Shown: positions 42,652 through 51,312, counted from the first letter of the stretch. The stretch: 64,000 nt of DNA from Candidatus Parcubacteria bacterium (GCA_002869165.1 PKTK01000001.1:124001-188000); one strand, 5' to 3'. Made by a program: numbers and translations. The notes: generated by a model from the letters alone, not told the origin.

Positions 42652-43341
42652 TTATTTTAAATGATTAATTATAGTGTCAAAATCTTCATCAGAGATAGTT
42701 CCTTTGATGACTTGGCCATTAATAAACCAAATAGGCGTGCCTAAGTTGTGAACACCAAGTTTTTGAGCATCATCAAAATCTTGTTGGATTTTGGGGATAT
42801 ATTTTTTTGAATCAAAACATGATCCAAATTTTTCCATATCAACTCCGACTTGTTTAGCAAGAGTATATATTTCTTGTTTCTCCTTGACTCCTTGTTTTAT
42901 AAAGAGTTTGTCATGCATTTGCCAAAATAACTCCTGCTCACCAGCACATCTTGCTGCCAGGGCCAGATCAAGTGAATAATCATGTACAATCGGTAGATCT
43001 CTCCAGATGTATTTTACCTTGTCATTATATAATGTACTTATCTCTCTGATCTTTTGAAATGAAGCTTTGCAGTAAGGACAGGAAAAATCAGCAAATTCAA
43101 CTATTACAATCTGAGCATCATCGGCACCTATAGAGTGATTACTACCATCTCCTAAAATTAACTTTTCCGCATCCAAAATGTTTTCTTCAAGTCCTGGACT
43201 TAACAGGGTTTTTTCCAGTTTACTTGATTCTAAAAATGTATTCAGTACCAACGAAGCTAGAAATATCAGAAATATTATAAAAAAAGCTTTGGAAAAAAAT
43301 TTAAAAAAGGCCAATAATGATTGTTTGGAATTATTTGTCAT
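42652..43341 (-). CDS. DsbA-family thiol-disulphide oxidoreductase, membrane-anchored
   Basis: 229 aa. An N-terminal signal anchor (about 12-32) is followed by a thioredoxin-4-type domain. It has 'IVEFADFSCPYCKASFQKI' (active site CPYC), 'WRDLPIVHDYSLDLALAARC' and the cis-Pro region 'LGTPIWFINGQVIKG'. It would oxidise or isomerise disulphides outside the membrane. That fits the many Cys-rich exported proteins in this window. It lies upstream of porC on the same strand but has its own spacing. Confidence 0.92.
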   Translation of the reverse strand: MTNNSKQSLLAFFKFFSKAFFIIFLIFLASLVLNTFLESSKLEKTLLSPGLEENILDAEKLILGDGSNHSIGADDAQIVIVEFADFSCPYCKASFQKIREISTLYNDKVKYIWRDLPIVHDYSLDLALAARCAGEQELFWQMHDKLFIKQGVKEKQEIYTLAKQVGVDMEKFGSCFDSKKYIPKIQQDFDDAQKLGVHNLGTPIWFINGQVIKGTISDEDFDTIINHLK

Positions 43342-43412
43342 TGGCTGTTTATTATTCTATAATAAATATAAGAATAATTTTTATATTATAATATAAATTA
43401 TAACATTTTTTT

Positions 43413-43550
43413 ATGAATAGGCCAAATTTTGACAATCTAGAAAAAGATGTTTTGAAAAAAAGCCAAAAAAGGGATAAAAAAGGAAAAAAAACAATGAAGG
43501 TAAGTGGTGTTAAAGTAAAGAATTTGCAAAGAATTATTAAGGAAAAATAA
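43413..43550 (+). CDS. Small basic protein of unknown function
   Basis: 45 aa. 'MNRPNFDNLEKDVLKKSQKR' is followed by a run of Lys/Arg and 'KTMKVSGVKVKNLQRIIKEK'. The conserved-looking tail 'MKVSGxxVxxLxxII' is one I associate with small Patescibacteria proteins, without a known role. It is divergent from the DsbA-like gene and followed by a palindrome. Confidence 0.55.
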   Translation: MNRPNFDNLEKDVLKKSQKRDKKGKKTMKVSGVKVKNLQRIIKEK

Positions 43551-43605
43551 ACTGTTAAATGGTTAAATTGTTAAGTTATTAGCAATTTAGCCATTTAACA
43601 ATTTA
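43550..43605. repeat. Palindromic word repeat, GTTAAAT type
   Basis: 'ctgttaaatggttaaattgt' is mirrored by 'agcaatttagccatttaaca'. The arms are near-exact inverted copies separated by about 6 nt. It sits just before the DUF2207 gene. Confidence 0.8.
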
Positions 43606-43614
43606 TTATTTTAT

Positions 43615-45372
43615 ATGAAAAAATATTTTTTTATTTGTCTATTTTTATTCTTATTTGCTTTCTCAGTTAGCGCTGAAGAAGTTAGTGATTTTCGTCAGGA
43701 AATTTCTTTAGAGCGTGATGCTAGTTTTGTAGTAACCGAAACTATCACTTATGATTTTGGTGATTTAGAAAAACACGGTATTTATCGAGATATTATTTAT
43801 AAATACAATTCACAATTAGGTAGATATAAATTGGATTTGAAAGTGTTAAGTGTAAAAGATGACAAAGGTAATGATTGGAATTACCAGATTATCAATGATG
43901 GGGACTATAGGAGAGTGAAAATTGGAGATGCTAATAAATTAGTTAGTGGCAAGCAAGTATATGTTATTGAGTATCAAGTCAAGAAAGGAATTACTTTCTT
44001 TGAAGATCATGATGAATTGTATTGGAATGTGACTGGACAAAAATGGGAGGCGCTTATCAGACAATCGGTAGCTACGGTTGTTTTACCTGAGTTACTTGAA
44101 GAAAGCCAGCTTGATTTTAGTTGTTATTCTGGTGCTGTAGTATCGAATTCAGAGTGTGTGTCCAAACGTTTTTCTTATGAAGGGGCTGGCATGGTCAAAG
44201 AGGCGGTTTTTATAGATGACGTTATTCAAACTGGGAATGGCTTCACTATAGTTATGAGTTTTCCCAAAGGGTATATAGAAGAGCCAAGTTTTATTGATAA
44301 GGTATTTTCATTTGCATGGAGTAATTGGATAATAATTCTGCCTTTATTTGTTCTTTTCTTTATGTACAAGATATGGCAAAGCAAGGGGAAAGATCCAATC
44401 GGTAGAACTACAATTGTAGCAGAGTTTGATGCTCCGGACAAGCTAAGTCCTATGGAAGTTGGGACTTTAGTTGATGAACATGCAGGTAAGGCAGAATTTA
44501 GTGCGCAAATTATTTATCTTGCCATCAAGGGTTATATCAAAATTATTCAAGATGAAAAAGGTAAATTCTTTAAGACTAAGGATTATGTGCTGTTAAAAAT
44601 AAAAGATAGTAGTGATCTTCCGAAATTAGAAAAATTATTTATTGATAAAATATTTTCTAGAGATTATCTGGAAACAAACCAAGAAGTATTAGATAAAACT
44701 AGTTCACAAATTGATACAGACTATGATATCAAAATGGTTCGTATGTCAAAATTGAAGAATAAGTTTTACAATGAATTTCAGAGTCTTAAAAAAACTAGCT
44801 ATGAGGTATTGGTTGAGAAAGGTTATTTTTCCAGAAATCCAAATTCCACCAGAGCTTTTTATACAGTATTTGGAGTACTTTTGATTCCTACTTTATACTT
44901 TCTAGCTCCTATGCTTGGACCAATTGCTATTGTCAGTATAATAATTTCATCTTTGATCATTATTGTTTTTGCCCAACTTATGCCTCAGAAAACTAGAAAA
45001 GGGAGCGTAGCTAGAGATCATATTCTTGGTTTAAAAAGATATTTGGAAGTCGCAGAAAAGGACAGATTGGAATTTCATAATGCCCCAGAAAAAAATCCCA
45101 AGGTTTTTGAGAAGTTACTTCCATTTGCCATGGCACTGGGAGTAGAGAAAAAATGGGCCAAACAATTTGAAGACATTTACAGTGGGCAAAATCCAAATTG
45201 GTATACTGGAAATACTCATGCATTTTCTGCTTTAGCTTTGACGGATTCTATTTCAAGTTTTTCAAGCTTTACTAGTTCAAGTATGACTAGCACAGCTAGC
45301 TCGGGTGGTTCAGGCTTTTCAGGTGGCGGAGTTGGAGGAGGCTTTGGTGGTGGAGGAGGAGGATCGTGGTAG
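43615..45372 (+). CDS. DUF2207 membrane protein
   Basis: 585 aa. Signal peptide (residues 1-20, 'FLFLFAFSVSAEE'), then the DUF2207 N-terminal extracytoplasmic domain ('ISLERDASFVVTETITYDF', 'HGIYRDIIYKY'). A transmembrane helix lies at about 236-255. The cytosolic region has a winged-helix-like 'SAQIIYLAIKGYIKIIQDE', and two further helices lie at about 411-445. The tail is Ser/Gly-rich and ends 'GGGGGGSW', common in this family. The function of DUF2207 is unknown. The gene has no strong ribosome-binding site. Confidence 0.9.
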   Translation: MKKYFFICLFLFLFAFSVSAEEVSDFRQEISLERDASFVVTETITYDFGDLEKHGIYRDIIYKYNSQLGRYKLDLKVLSVKDDKGNDWNYQIINDGDYRRVKIGDANKLVSGKQVYVIEYQVKKGITFFEDHDELYWNVTGQKWEALIRQSVATVVLPELLEESQLDFSCYSGAVVSNSECVSKRFSYEGAGMVKEAVFIDDVIQTGNGFTIVMSFPKGYIEEPSFIDKVFSFAWSNWIIILPLFVLFFMYKIWQSKGKDPIGRTTIVAEFDAPDKLSPMEVGTLVDEHAGKAEFSAQIIYLAIKGYIKIIQDEKGKFFKTKDYVLLKIKDSSDLPKLEKLFIDKIFSRDYLETNQEVLDKTSSQIDTDYDIKMVRMSKLKNKFYNEFQSLKKTSYEVLVEKGYFSRNPNSTRAFYTVFGVLLIPTLYFLAPMLGPIAIVSIIISSLIIIVFAQLMPQKTRKGSVARDHILGLKRYLEVAEKDRLEFHNAPEKNPKVFEKLLPFAMALGVEKKWAKQFEDIYSGQNPNWYTGNTHAFSALALTDSISSFSSFTSSSMTSTASSGGSGFSGGGVGGGFGGGGGGSW

Positions 45373-45375
45373 TTC

Positions 45376-45404
45376 AATTAAAAATTAAGAATTAAAAATT
45401 AAAA
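45376..45404. repeat. Left arm of an AT-rich inverted repeat flanking the intact four-helix-bundle gene
   Basis: 'caattaaaaattaagaatta' plus 'aaaattaaaag', the inverted counterpart of 45788-45822. The arms bracket the gene at 45412-45768. Confidence 0.75.
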
Positions 45405-45411
45405 GTATTGC

Positions 45412-45768
45412 ATGGAAGATAATGTTATCAAGAAAAAGTCTTTTGATTTTTCTGTTAGAATAGTAAAGGGGTATAAATATTTAACTACTAAAAAACGAGA
45501 GTTTGTTTTGTCAAAACAGTTATTACGAAGTGGTACCTCAATAGGAGCAAATATCGAAGAAGCAATAGGCGGTCAATCAAGAAAAGATTTTATTTCGAAA
45601 TTTTCAATAGCATATAAAGAAGCCAGAGAGAGTAAATATTGGATAAGACTTTTAAGGGAAGTAAATTATTTAACTGAAGAGCAGGCAGAATCATTGCTTG
45701 ATGATTGTGATGAAATATGTAAAATAATTTCAAGCATATTAATAAGCAGTAAAAACAAAGATAATTGA
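45412..45768 (+). CDS. Four-helix-bundle protein (S23/IVP family)
   Basis: 118 aa. 'KSFDFSVRIVKGYKYLTTKK', 'SKQLLRSGTSIGANIEEAIG', 'FISKFSIAYKEARESKYWIR' and a last helix up to 'SILI' match the S23 four-helix-bundle family. That family was first seen in 23S rRNA intervening sequences and is related to Avd of diversity-generating retroelements. No rRNA or retroelement is near. It is bracketed by AT-rich inverted repeats, like the broken copy at 41139-41491 (different subfamily and different repeat sequence). Confidence 0.92.
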   Translation: MEDNVIKKKSFDFSVRIVKGYKYLTTKKREFVLSKQLLRSGTSIGANIEEAIGGQSRKDFISKFSIAYKEARESKYWIRLLREVNYLTEEQAESLLDDCDEICKIISSILISSKNKDN

Positions 45769-45787
45769 AATTTTAAGAACTGAGAAT

Positions 45788-45822
45788 TAATTCTTAATTT
45801 TTAATTCTTAATTTTTAATTCT
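45788..45822. repeat. Right arm of the AT-rich inverted repeat flanking the intact four-helix-bundle gene
   Basis: 'ttaattcttaatttttaatt' repeated 1.5 times; the inverted partner of 45376-45404. Confidence 0.75.
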
Positions 45823-45827
45823 TTTTT

Positions 45828-46577
45828 ATGAAATTAATATCTTGGAACATAAATGGTATACGAGCTGTTATCAAAAAAGGTTTACTTGATTATTTGAAAA
45901 AAGAAAAGGCAGAGGTTTTTTGTTTTCAGGAGATCAAAATTGCCGAAGTAGCACGTATTAAGGAAGGACTAGAATTTTCAGATTGGCAGGAGTTTTGGAA
46001 CTCAGCTGAACGGCCTGGTTACTCTGGGACTTTGACTTTGGTTAAGAAGGGGATTAAGGTAGGTTATTTGCACAAATTAAAATGGGATGATGAAGGGCGC
46101 ATTCAGGCACTTGAGTTTGAAAAATTTATTTTGGTCAATGTTTATTTTCCCAATGCTAATCACGAGCTAAGCAGATTGGAGTTTAAAATGAAATTCAATG
46201 ACAAATTACTTGCTTATTTAAAAAAGCTTGAAAAGAAAAAGCCAGTAATAATTTGTGGTGATTATAATGTAGCTCATGAGGAAATAGATCTAGCTAGGCC
46301 AAAGGAGAATGTAGGCAATCCAGGTTTTACAGATGAGGAGAGAGCATGGATGAATAAGTTTTTGGACAAAGGTTTTACGGATACATTCAGATACAAACAT
46401 CCAGATAGTATTAAATATTCATGGTGGAGCTATCGAGCAGGAGCTAGAGCCAGGAATGTTGGCTGGAGGATTGACTATTTTTGTGTATCTAGTAGTATAA
46501 AAAACAAAATAAAAAAAGCATATATTCAAAATGATGTTTTGGGCTCTGATCATTGTCCTGTAGGAATTGAAATGTGA
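45828..46577 (+). CDS. xth: Exodeoxyribonuclease III (AP endonuclease)
   Basis: 249 aa. The EEP-family catalytic set is present: 'LISWNINGIRAVIKKGL', 'EVFCFQEIK' (metal Glu), 'VNVYFPNANHELSRLEFK', 'GDYNVAHEEIDLARPKEN', 'RAGARARNVGWRIDYF' and 'GSDHCPVGIEM'. It repairs abasic sites and trims 3' ends in base-excision repair. Length is typical. It is followed 21 nt later by a small zinc-ribbon protein gene with its own AAGGAGG. Confidence 0.95.
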   Translation: MKLISWNINGIRAVIKKGLLDYLKKEKAEVFCFQEIKIAEVARIKEGLEFSDWQEFWNSAERPGYSGTLTLVKKGIKVGYLHKLKWDDEGRIQALEFEKFILVNVYFPNANHELSRLEFKMKFNDKLLAYLKKLEKKKPVIICGDYNVAHEEIDLARPKENVGNPGFTDEERAWMNKFLDKGFTDTFRYKHPDSIKYSWWSYRAGARARNVGWRIDYFCVSSSIKNKIKKAYIQNDVLGSDHCPVGIEM

Positions 46578-46598
46578 TTTCAAAAAGGAGGAGAAAAA

Positions 46599-46856
46599 AT
46601 GCTGGGAATATTTGTTGAGGTTCATAAAGGCTGTGAAGGGATATTCCTTCTGAACGAAAGAGACGAAATAGTATGCTCGTTTTGCAGTGTTCATCTGCAT
46701 TACTGTCCAGAATGTGGCAAAAAAATGTACCTTGAAAAGCATTTGATGGCTGGTAGATGTGCGTGTGGAACGTATTATAATCCTGTGGATTTCAAAGTGA
46801 TTGAATTCAGCTCTAATGATGAAGACAAATATTTTAATCACCCAGTCCCAACTTAA
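46599..46856 (+). CDS. Small zinc-ribbon-like protein
   Basis: 85 aa. The Cys pairs 'CSFCSVHLHYCPECGKK' and 'GRCACGTYYN' suggest one or two zinc knuckles, preceded by a beta-strand segment. No named family is recognised. AAAGGAGGAG precedes the ATG. A terminator follows. It is probably cotranscribed with exonuclease III, so a role in nucleic-acid handling is possible but unproven. Confidence 0.7.
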   Translation: MLGIFVEVHKGCEGIFLLNERDEIVCSFCSVHLHYCPECGKKMYLEKHLMAGRCACGTYYNPVDFKVIEFSSNDEDKYFNHPVPT

Positions 46857-46862
46857 AAAAAC

Positions 46863-46896
46863 AAAAAGGCTTGAAAAAAAAGTTCAAGCCTTTTTT
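46863..46896 (+). terminator. Intrinsic terminator
   Basis: 13-bp stem AAAAAGGCTTGAA / TTCAAGCCTTTTT, 7-nt loop, T tract. Confidence 0.9.
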
Positions 46897-47019
46897 ATTT
46901 AGTACGTATTATAGGGTATTCTAATTTTTAAGGTGAAAAATTTTATTACCGAAAGTTTGCATTTTTGGTGGTTTTAGGCTAAAATAATAAGCGTTTTTTA
47001 ATTAGATTAGTAAAAATTT

Positions 47020-49902
47020 ATGGATAAATATAACCCAAATAAAATTGAGTCGAAATGGCAGGAAAAATGGGCTCGCGATAAGGAATATGTAAGAAAAGAG
47101 AATGAAAGAGAAAAGTATTATATGCTTGATATGTTTCCCTATCCATCAGGGGATGGTCTTCATATGGGGCATACCGAATCATATACTGCATCAGACATTA
47201 TTTATAGATATAAGAGGTTAAATGGTTTTAATGTTTTACACCCACAGGGCTTTGACTCTTTTGGTTTACCGGCTGAGAATTATGCTATTAAAACTGGTGT
47301 GCATCCAAAAGTTACTACAGAGAAAAATGCTGCTAATTATATTGTACAGATGAAGATGCTTGGACTTGGGCATGACTTGGAAAATATGGTTTATACTTCA
47401 AGACCAGATTATTACAGATGGACACAATTTTTGTTCGCCAAGTTTTTTGAGGGAGGTTTGGTAGAGCGCAAGACCGATACAATTAATTGGTGTCCGAGTT
47501 GTAATACTGGCATTGCTAACGAGCAAGTAGAGGACTCTAAATGTGAGCGTTGTGGTACAGAGATTGAACAGAAAGAAATTCCTGGCTGGTTTTTTAAGAT
47601 TACTGATTTCGCAGATGAATTGATTGAAGGCTTAGATAAAATTGACTGGCCAGAGCATACAAAGAAGAATCAGCGGAATTGGATTGGGAAAAGTGAAGGA
47701 GCGAAGATAAAATTCTCTGTCATTCCTGGCAAGCGAAGCGAGGGAAAGGAATCTCGTGAAGAAGAGTCTCTTGAAGTTTTTACTACTCGACCGGATACGC
47801 TTTTTGGCGCAACTTATATGGTGATAGCACCTGAGCATCAACTGATTGCAAATACTAAACAACAAATAACAAATTACAAAGAAGTTGAGGAATATATTCA
47901 GAAAGCAAAAAATAAGACTGAGATGGAGAGGCAGGAGAATAAAGAAAAGACTGGGATAAAGATTGAGGGCCTTAAGGCAATTAATCCTGCAACAAATGAG
48001 GAGATACCTATTTTTGTGGCTGACTATGTTCTCGGGGGCTATGGTACAGGTGCGATTATGGCTGTACCAGCTCATGATGCTAGAGATTATGAGTTTGCAA
48101 TTAAGTTTAATCTGCCTATTAAACAAGTGGTGGCACCTTTTTGGCAAGCAGAGAATGACTGGTATGACGCTGTACGAGAGGATTTGGAAACTGTTGAGCG
48201 AAGACTGGTTTATGCTTTGGTTAAAAATCCAAAAGACAATAAAGTTTTACTTTTAAAATGGCCTGGATATAATACCCATACATTTATAGTTGGGGGAGTA
48301 GAAGAAGGGGAAGATCTTGTAGAGGCTGCTCGAAGAGAAGTCCTGGAAGAGACGGGTTATAAAAATTTAAAATTGATCAAGGAATATAATGATGAGGTGC
48401 ATGTTAAATATTGCGCAGTTCATAAGAATCAAAATAGATATGCCATGGCCAAATGTATTCAATTTGAACTAGAAGATGAAGAAAGAACAAAAGTGAGTGA
48501 TGATGAAAAAGCTAAACATGAAGCTCTTTGGGTGACTGAAGAAGAGGCTGAAAAACTGCTTGAATACAAAAATTTTACATATTTTTGGCAGATGTACAAA
48601 AAAGGAGAAGAAGTCTTTGTGGGTAATGGAAATATTATTAATTCAGGAGATTTTAATGGTTTAGATGTAACTGAAGCTAAAGAAAAAATAACCAAATTTG
48701 TAGGTGGTGAAATGACAGCGACTTATCGTTTGCGTGATTGGTCTATGTCTCGGCAGAGGTATTGGGGTGCTCCCATTCCTATAGTTTATTCACCAGAAGG
48801 CGAAGCTAAGTATGTTGGGGATGAGAATTTGCCCTGGCTGTTGCCTGAAGATGTTGATTTTGTGCCAACTGGTGAGTCGCCACTTAAACTTTCAAAAGAG
48901 TTACTCGAGCGAACTGAAAAAATCTTTGGTAAAGGATGGACTCCAGAAGTTGATACTATGGATACCTTTGTTTGTTCTTCTTGGTATTTTTTGCGCTATC
49001 CCGATACAAAGAATGAACAAGAGTATTGTTCAGAAGAGAAATTGAAGGATTGGTTGCCGGTTGATTTTTATATTGGTGGTCCTGAGCATACCTATATGCA
49101 CCTTCTATATGCAAGGTTTTGGGTCAAGGCTATGCACAGGCTTGGCATGATAGATTTTGACGAGCCTTTTATGAAGCTTCGCCATCAGGGTATGGTCCTT
49201 GATAAGCAAGGTGTTAAAATGAGTAAGTCAAAGGGGAATGTAGTAAACCCAAATGATATGGTGAGCCAGTTCGGCGCTGATGCCACTCGTTTATATATGA
49301 TGTTTGCAGGTCCCCTGGAAGATGATGTGATGTGGAATGAGGAAGGAGTGAAAGGTGTTTATCGTTTTTTAGAGAAAACTTGGAAAGTTTTTAATGAAAT
49401 TGAAATGATTGATTGTGGACCTGATTGTAGGGGGGTTGATGAAGCTATTCTAGGCCTTTACCATAAGACAATTAAAAAGGTTACAGATGATATTGAAAAT
49501 ATTAGTTTCAATACAGCAATTTCAGCGATGATGATATTTGTTAATGAATGTTTGAAACAGGAAAAATTACCAGCTCCTGCCATGAAAAACTTTTTAATTT
49601 TATTATCTCCATACGCTCCTCATATTACCGAAGAATTGTGGGTAAAAATGGGAGGAAAGGGTAGCATATTTAATGCTAAGTGGCCAAAGTATGATGAGGC
49701 AATGTTGAAAGACGAGCTGATCAAAATTGTTGTACAGGTGAATGGGAAGCTTCGTGATACTTTGGAGGTGGATGCAGATATTTAAGAAGAAGAGATTAAA
49801 AAGCTTGCTTTAGAGTCTGAGAAGGTTGAGAAATGGACTGCTGGCAAGGAGATTAAGAAAGTTATATATGTGAAGGGGAAGTTGGTAAGCGTGGTTGTGT
49901 AG
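47020..49902 (+). pseudogene. leuS: Leucyl-tRNA synthetase with Nudix insertion and in-frame TAA near the 3' end
   Basis: Class I synthetase charging tRNA-Leu. HMGH is at 48-51, the zinc-type 'CPSCNTG...CERCGTE' in the ZN1 region, the editing domain begins 'FTTRPDTLFGATYMV' and KMSKS is at 733-737. Between about residues 383 and 530 a Nudix domain is inserted in the editing region ('GGVEEGEDLVEAARREVLEE', full Nudix box). Residues 233-249 encode an in-frame GTCATTCC repeat. Codon 922 is TAA (49783-49785). The conserved tail continues in frame ('EEEIKKLALESEKVEKW' to 'KGKLVSVVV') to TAG at 49900. The family has Ser at the stop; TCA to TAA is one base. The tail helps bind tRNA, so a true truncation should matter. 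Confidence 0.93.
47718..47760 (+). repeat. GTCATTCC-family repeat embedded in the LeuRS coding sequence
   Basis: TGTCATTCCTGGC, AAGCGAAGCGAGGGAAAGG and AATCTCGTGAA match the intergenic family at 16261 and 37159. In frame it encodes 'SVIPGKRSEGKESREE', expanding a hairpin that is short in E. coli LeuRS. Confidence 0.8.
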
Positions 49903-49935
49903 TTTTATAAAATGTATAGACTACAAAAATACTTG

Positions 49936-50033
49936 GGCTACGAAAATACGAATCTATACGAATTTACGAATAATTTTGATATGTTCGTGATGAACAGATT
50001 CGTAAATTCGTACTTATTCGTATTTTTGTAGCC
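49936..50033. repeat. Long palindromic repeat, TACGAAT family, copy 2
   Basis: Arms GGCTACGAAAATACGAAT / ATTCGTATTTTTGTAGCC, with inner TACGAATTTACGAATAA and ATTCGTAAATTCGTA. The outer sequence is the same as at 42498-42608, with a different centre. Confidence 0.95.
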
Positions 50034-50042
50034 TAAAGATGT

Positions 50043-51065
50043 ATGAAAAATATAGTTACAATTGGTGGAGGGACAGGTAGTTTTACTTTGCTTAATGGGC
50101 TCAAGAACTACAATGTTGATATTTCAGCGATTGTAACCATGGCCGATGATGGTGGTTCTACTGGTATTTTGCGAGATGAATTGGGCGTTTTACCTCCCGG
50201 AGATGTCAGACAATGCCTGGTAGCTTTGTCTGAGTCTAGCGATACTTTGAGGAGGCTTATGAATTATCGTTTTGAGAAAGGTGGTTTAAAAGGGCATAAT
50301 TTTGGTAATTTACTGCTTTCTACGCTTGAGATGACTGAAGGTAGTTTTTTTGATGGTTTGCAGGTTGCTTCGAAAATATTAAACATCAAAGGCAAAGTAG
50401 TTCCTGTGAGTGAATCAAAGATGCATTTAGCAATCGAACTCAAAAATAACCAAGTAATGAATGGTGAATCTAACCTAGATGATTCAGAGGAAATTCGCAA
50501 AATTGGAGTGAAAAAGGTTTATTTAAGCCCAAGAGTTAAAACTAGTAAGTTGGCAATTGAAACAATTCATTCAGCTGACTTGATAGTAATAGGACCAGGA
50601 GATCACTACGGTTCGATTGTGCCTAACTTAATAACTGATGGAATAAGTTCAGCTATAGAAAAATCAAAAGCTAAGCTTGTCTATGTTTGTAATCTGACAA
50701 ACAAAAAAGGACAAACTGACGATTTTGATAAGGATGATTATGTTCGGTCTATTAATTCATACTTTGGAAGAGATGTTGTAGATTATTGTTTGGTTCCTAC
50801 AGGTACAGCTCCAAAGGAATTGGTGGAGAGGTATGAAAGGAAAGAAGGCGAGGGTTCGGTAATTGATTTTAAAGATATAAAAAAGAAGAACAGGTCATAC
50901 AAAATAATAAAAGCCAAAATATTAAAATCAAATAAGGAAAAAAATCGCAGACTTTTTTCAGTCGGGCATTCATCGTTTATTAGACATGATAGTGTTTTGC
51001 TAGCTAAGGCAGTTATTGAGATATTGGAAAGCTTGGAAGGGCAGGTAATAAAGGAGGTAATTTAA
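50043..51065 (+). CDS. yvcK: YvcK family protein (gluconeogenesis factor, UDP-GlcNAc-binding, CofD-like fold)
   Basis: 340 aa. 'IVTIGGGTGSFTLLNGLKNY' (Rossmann nucleotide loop), 'IVTMADDGGSTGILRDELGV', 'PPGDVRQCLVALSES' and 'GHNFGNLLLSTLE' are hallmark YvcK motifs. 'DLIVIGPGDHYGSIVPNL' and 'YVCNLTNKKGQTDDF' complete the CofD-like core. YvcK binds UDP-GlcNAc and links carbon metabolism to cell-wall synthesis and shape. The PBP and L,D-transpeptidase genes elsewhere in the window are consistent with a functional wall. A terminator follows. Confidence 0.95.
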   Translation: MKNIVTIGGGTGSFTLLNGLKNYNVDISAIVTMADDGGSTGILRDELGVLPPGDVRQCLVALSESSDTLRRLMNYRFEKGGLKGHNFGNLLLSTLEMTEGSFFDGLQVASKILNIKGKVVPVSESKMHLAIELKNNQVMNGESNLDDSEEIRKIGVKKVYLSPRVKTSKLAIETIHSADLIVIGPGDHYGSIVPNLITDGISSAIEKSKAKLVYVCNLTNKKGQTDDFDKDDYVRSINSYFGRDVVDYCLVPTGTAPKELVERYERKEGEGSVIDFKDIKKKNRSYKIIKAKILKSNKEKNRRLFSVGHSSFIRHDSVLLAKAVIEILESLEGQVIKEVI

Positions 51066-51084
51066 ATTTATATATAACACAACA

Positions 51085-51117
51085 AAAAAGAGCCCCTGGT
51101 TCTTTTTTTGTTTTTTT
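51085..51117 (+). terminator. Intrinsic terminator after yvcK
   Basis: AAAAAGAGCC / GGTTCTTTTT stem (one G-U pair), 3-nt loop, T-rich tail. Confidence 0.75.
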
Positions 51118-51121
51118 CTTA

Positions 51122-51263
51122 TGTTATTCCCGGCTGGAGCTACTTAATCCTTAGGCATAAACTCCGAGTAGGGGAAGGGGATCTTGTCAGTTCTAATCTT
51201 TGCGAGATTCCCTTCCCTGTCTGCCGGCAGGCAGGCCTCCCTTCGGTCGCCGGGAATGACAGA
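51122..51263. repeat. GTCATTCCCGG-family inverted repeat with embedded CTGCCGGCAG palindrome
   Basis: Left end GTTATTCCCGGCTGGAGC and right end GTCGCCGGGAATGACAG are inverted. CCTGTCTGCCGGCAGGCAGG lies at 51216-51235. It is a degenerate complete element in the gap between yvcK and the MFS gene, and any ORF across it is spurious. Confidence 0.8.
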
Positions 51264-51282
51264 AGGTGTTATGTGATACATG

Positions 51283-51312
51283 TTGTATGATATGTGAAAA
51301 ACGTGTTATAAT
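51283..51312 (+). promoter_or_regulatory. Candidate promoter of the MFS transporter gene
   Basis: TTGTAT (51283-51288), 18-bp spacer, TATAAT (51307-51312), about 33 nt before the ATG. Confidence 0.5.

Noticed and set aside
51108..51290. 60-aa ORF
   Set aside because: It is entirely the GTCATTCCCGG and CTGCCGGCAG repeat ('CRQAG' is the usual translation of that palindrome).
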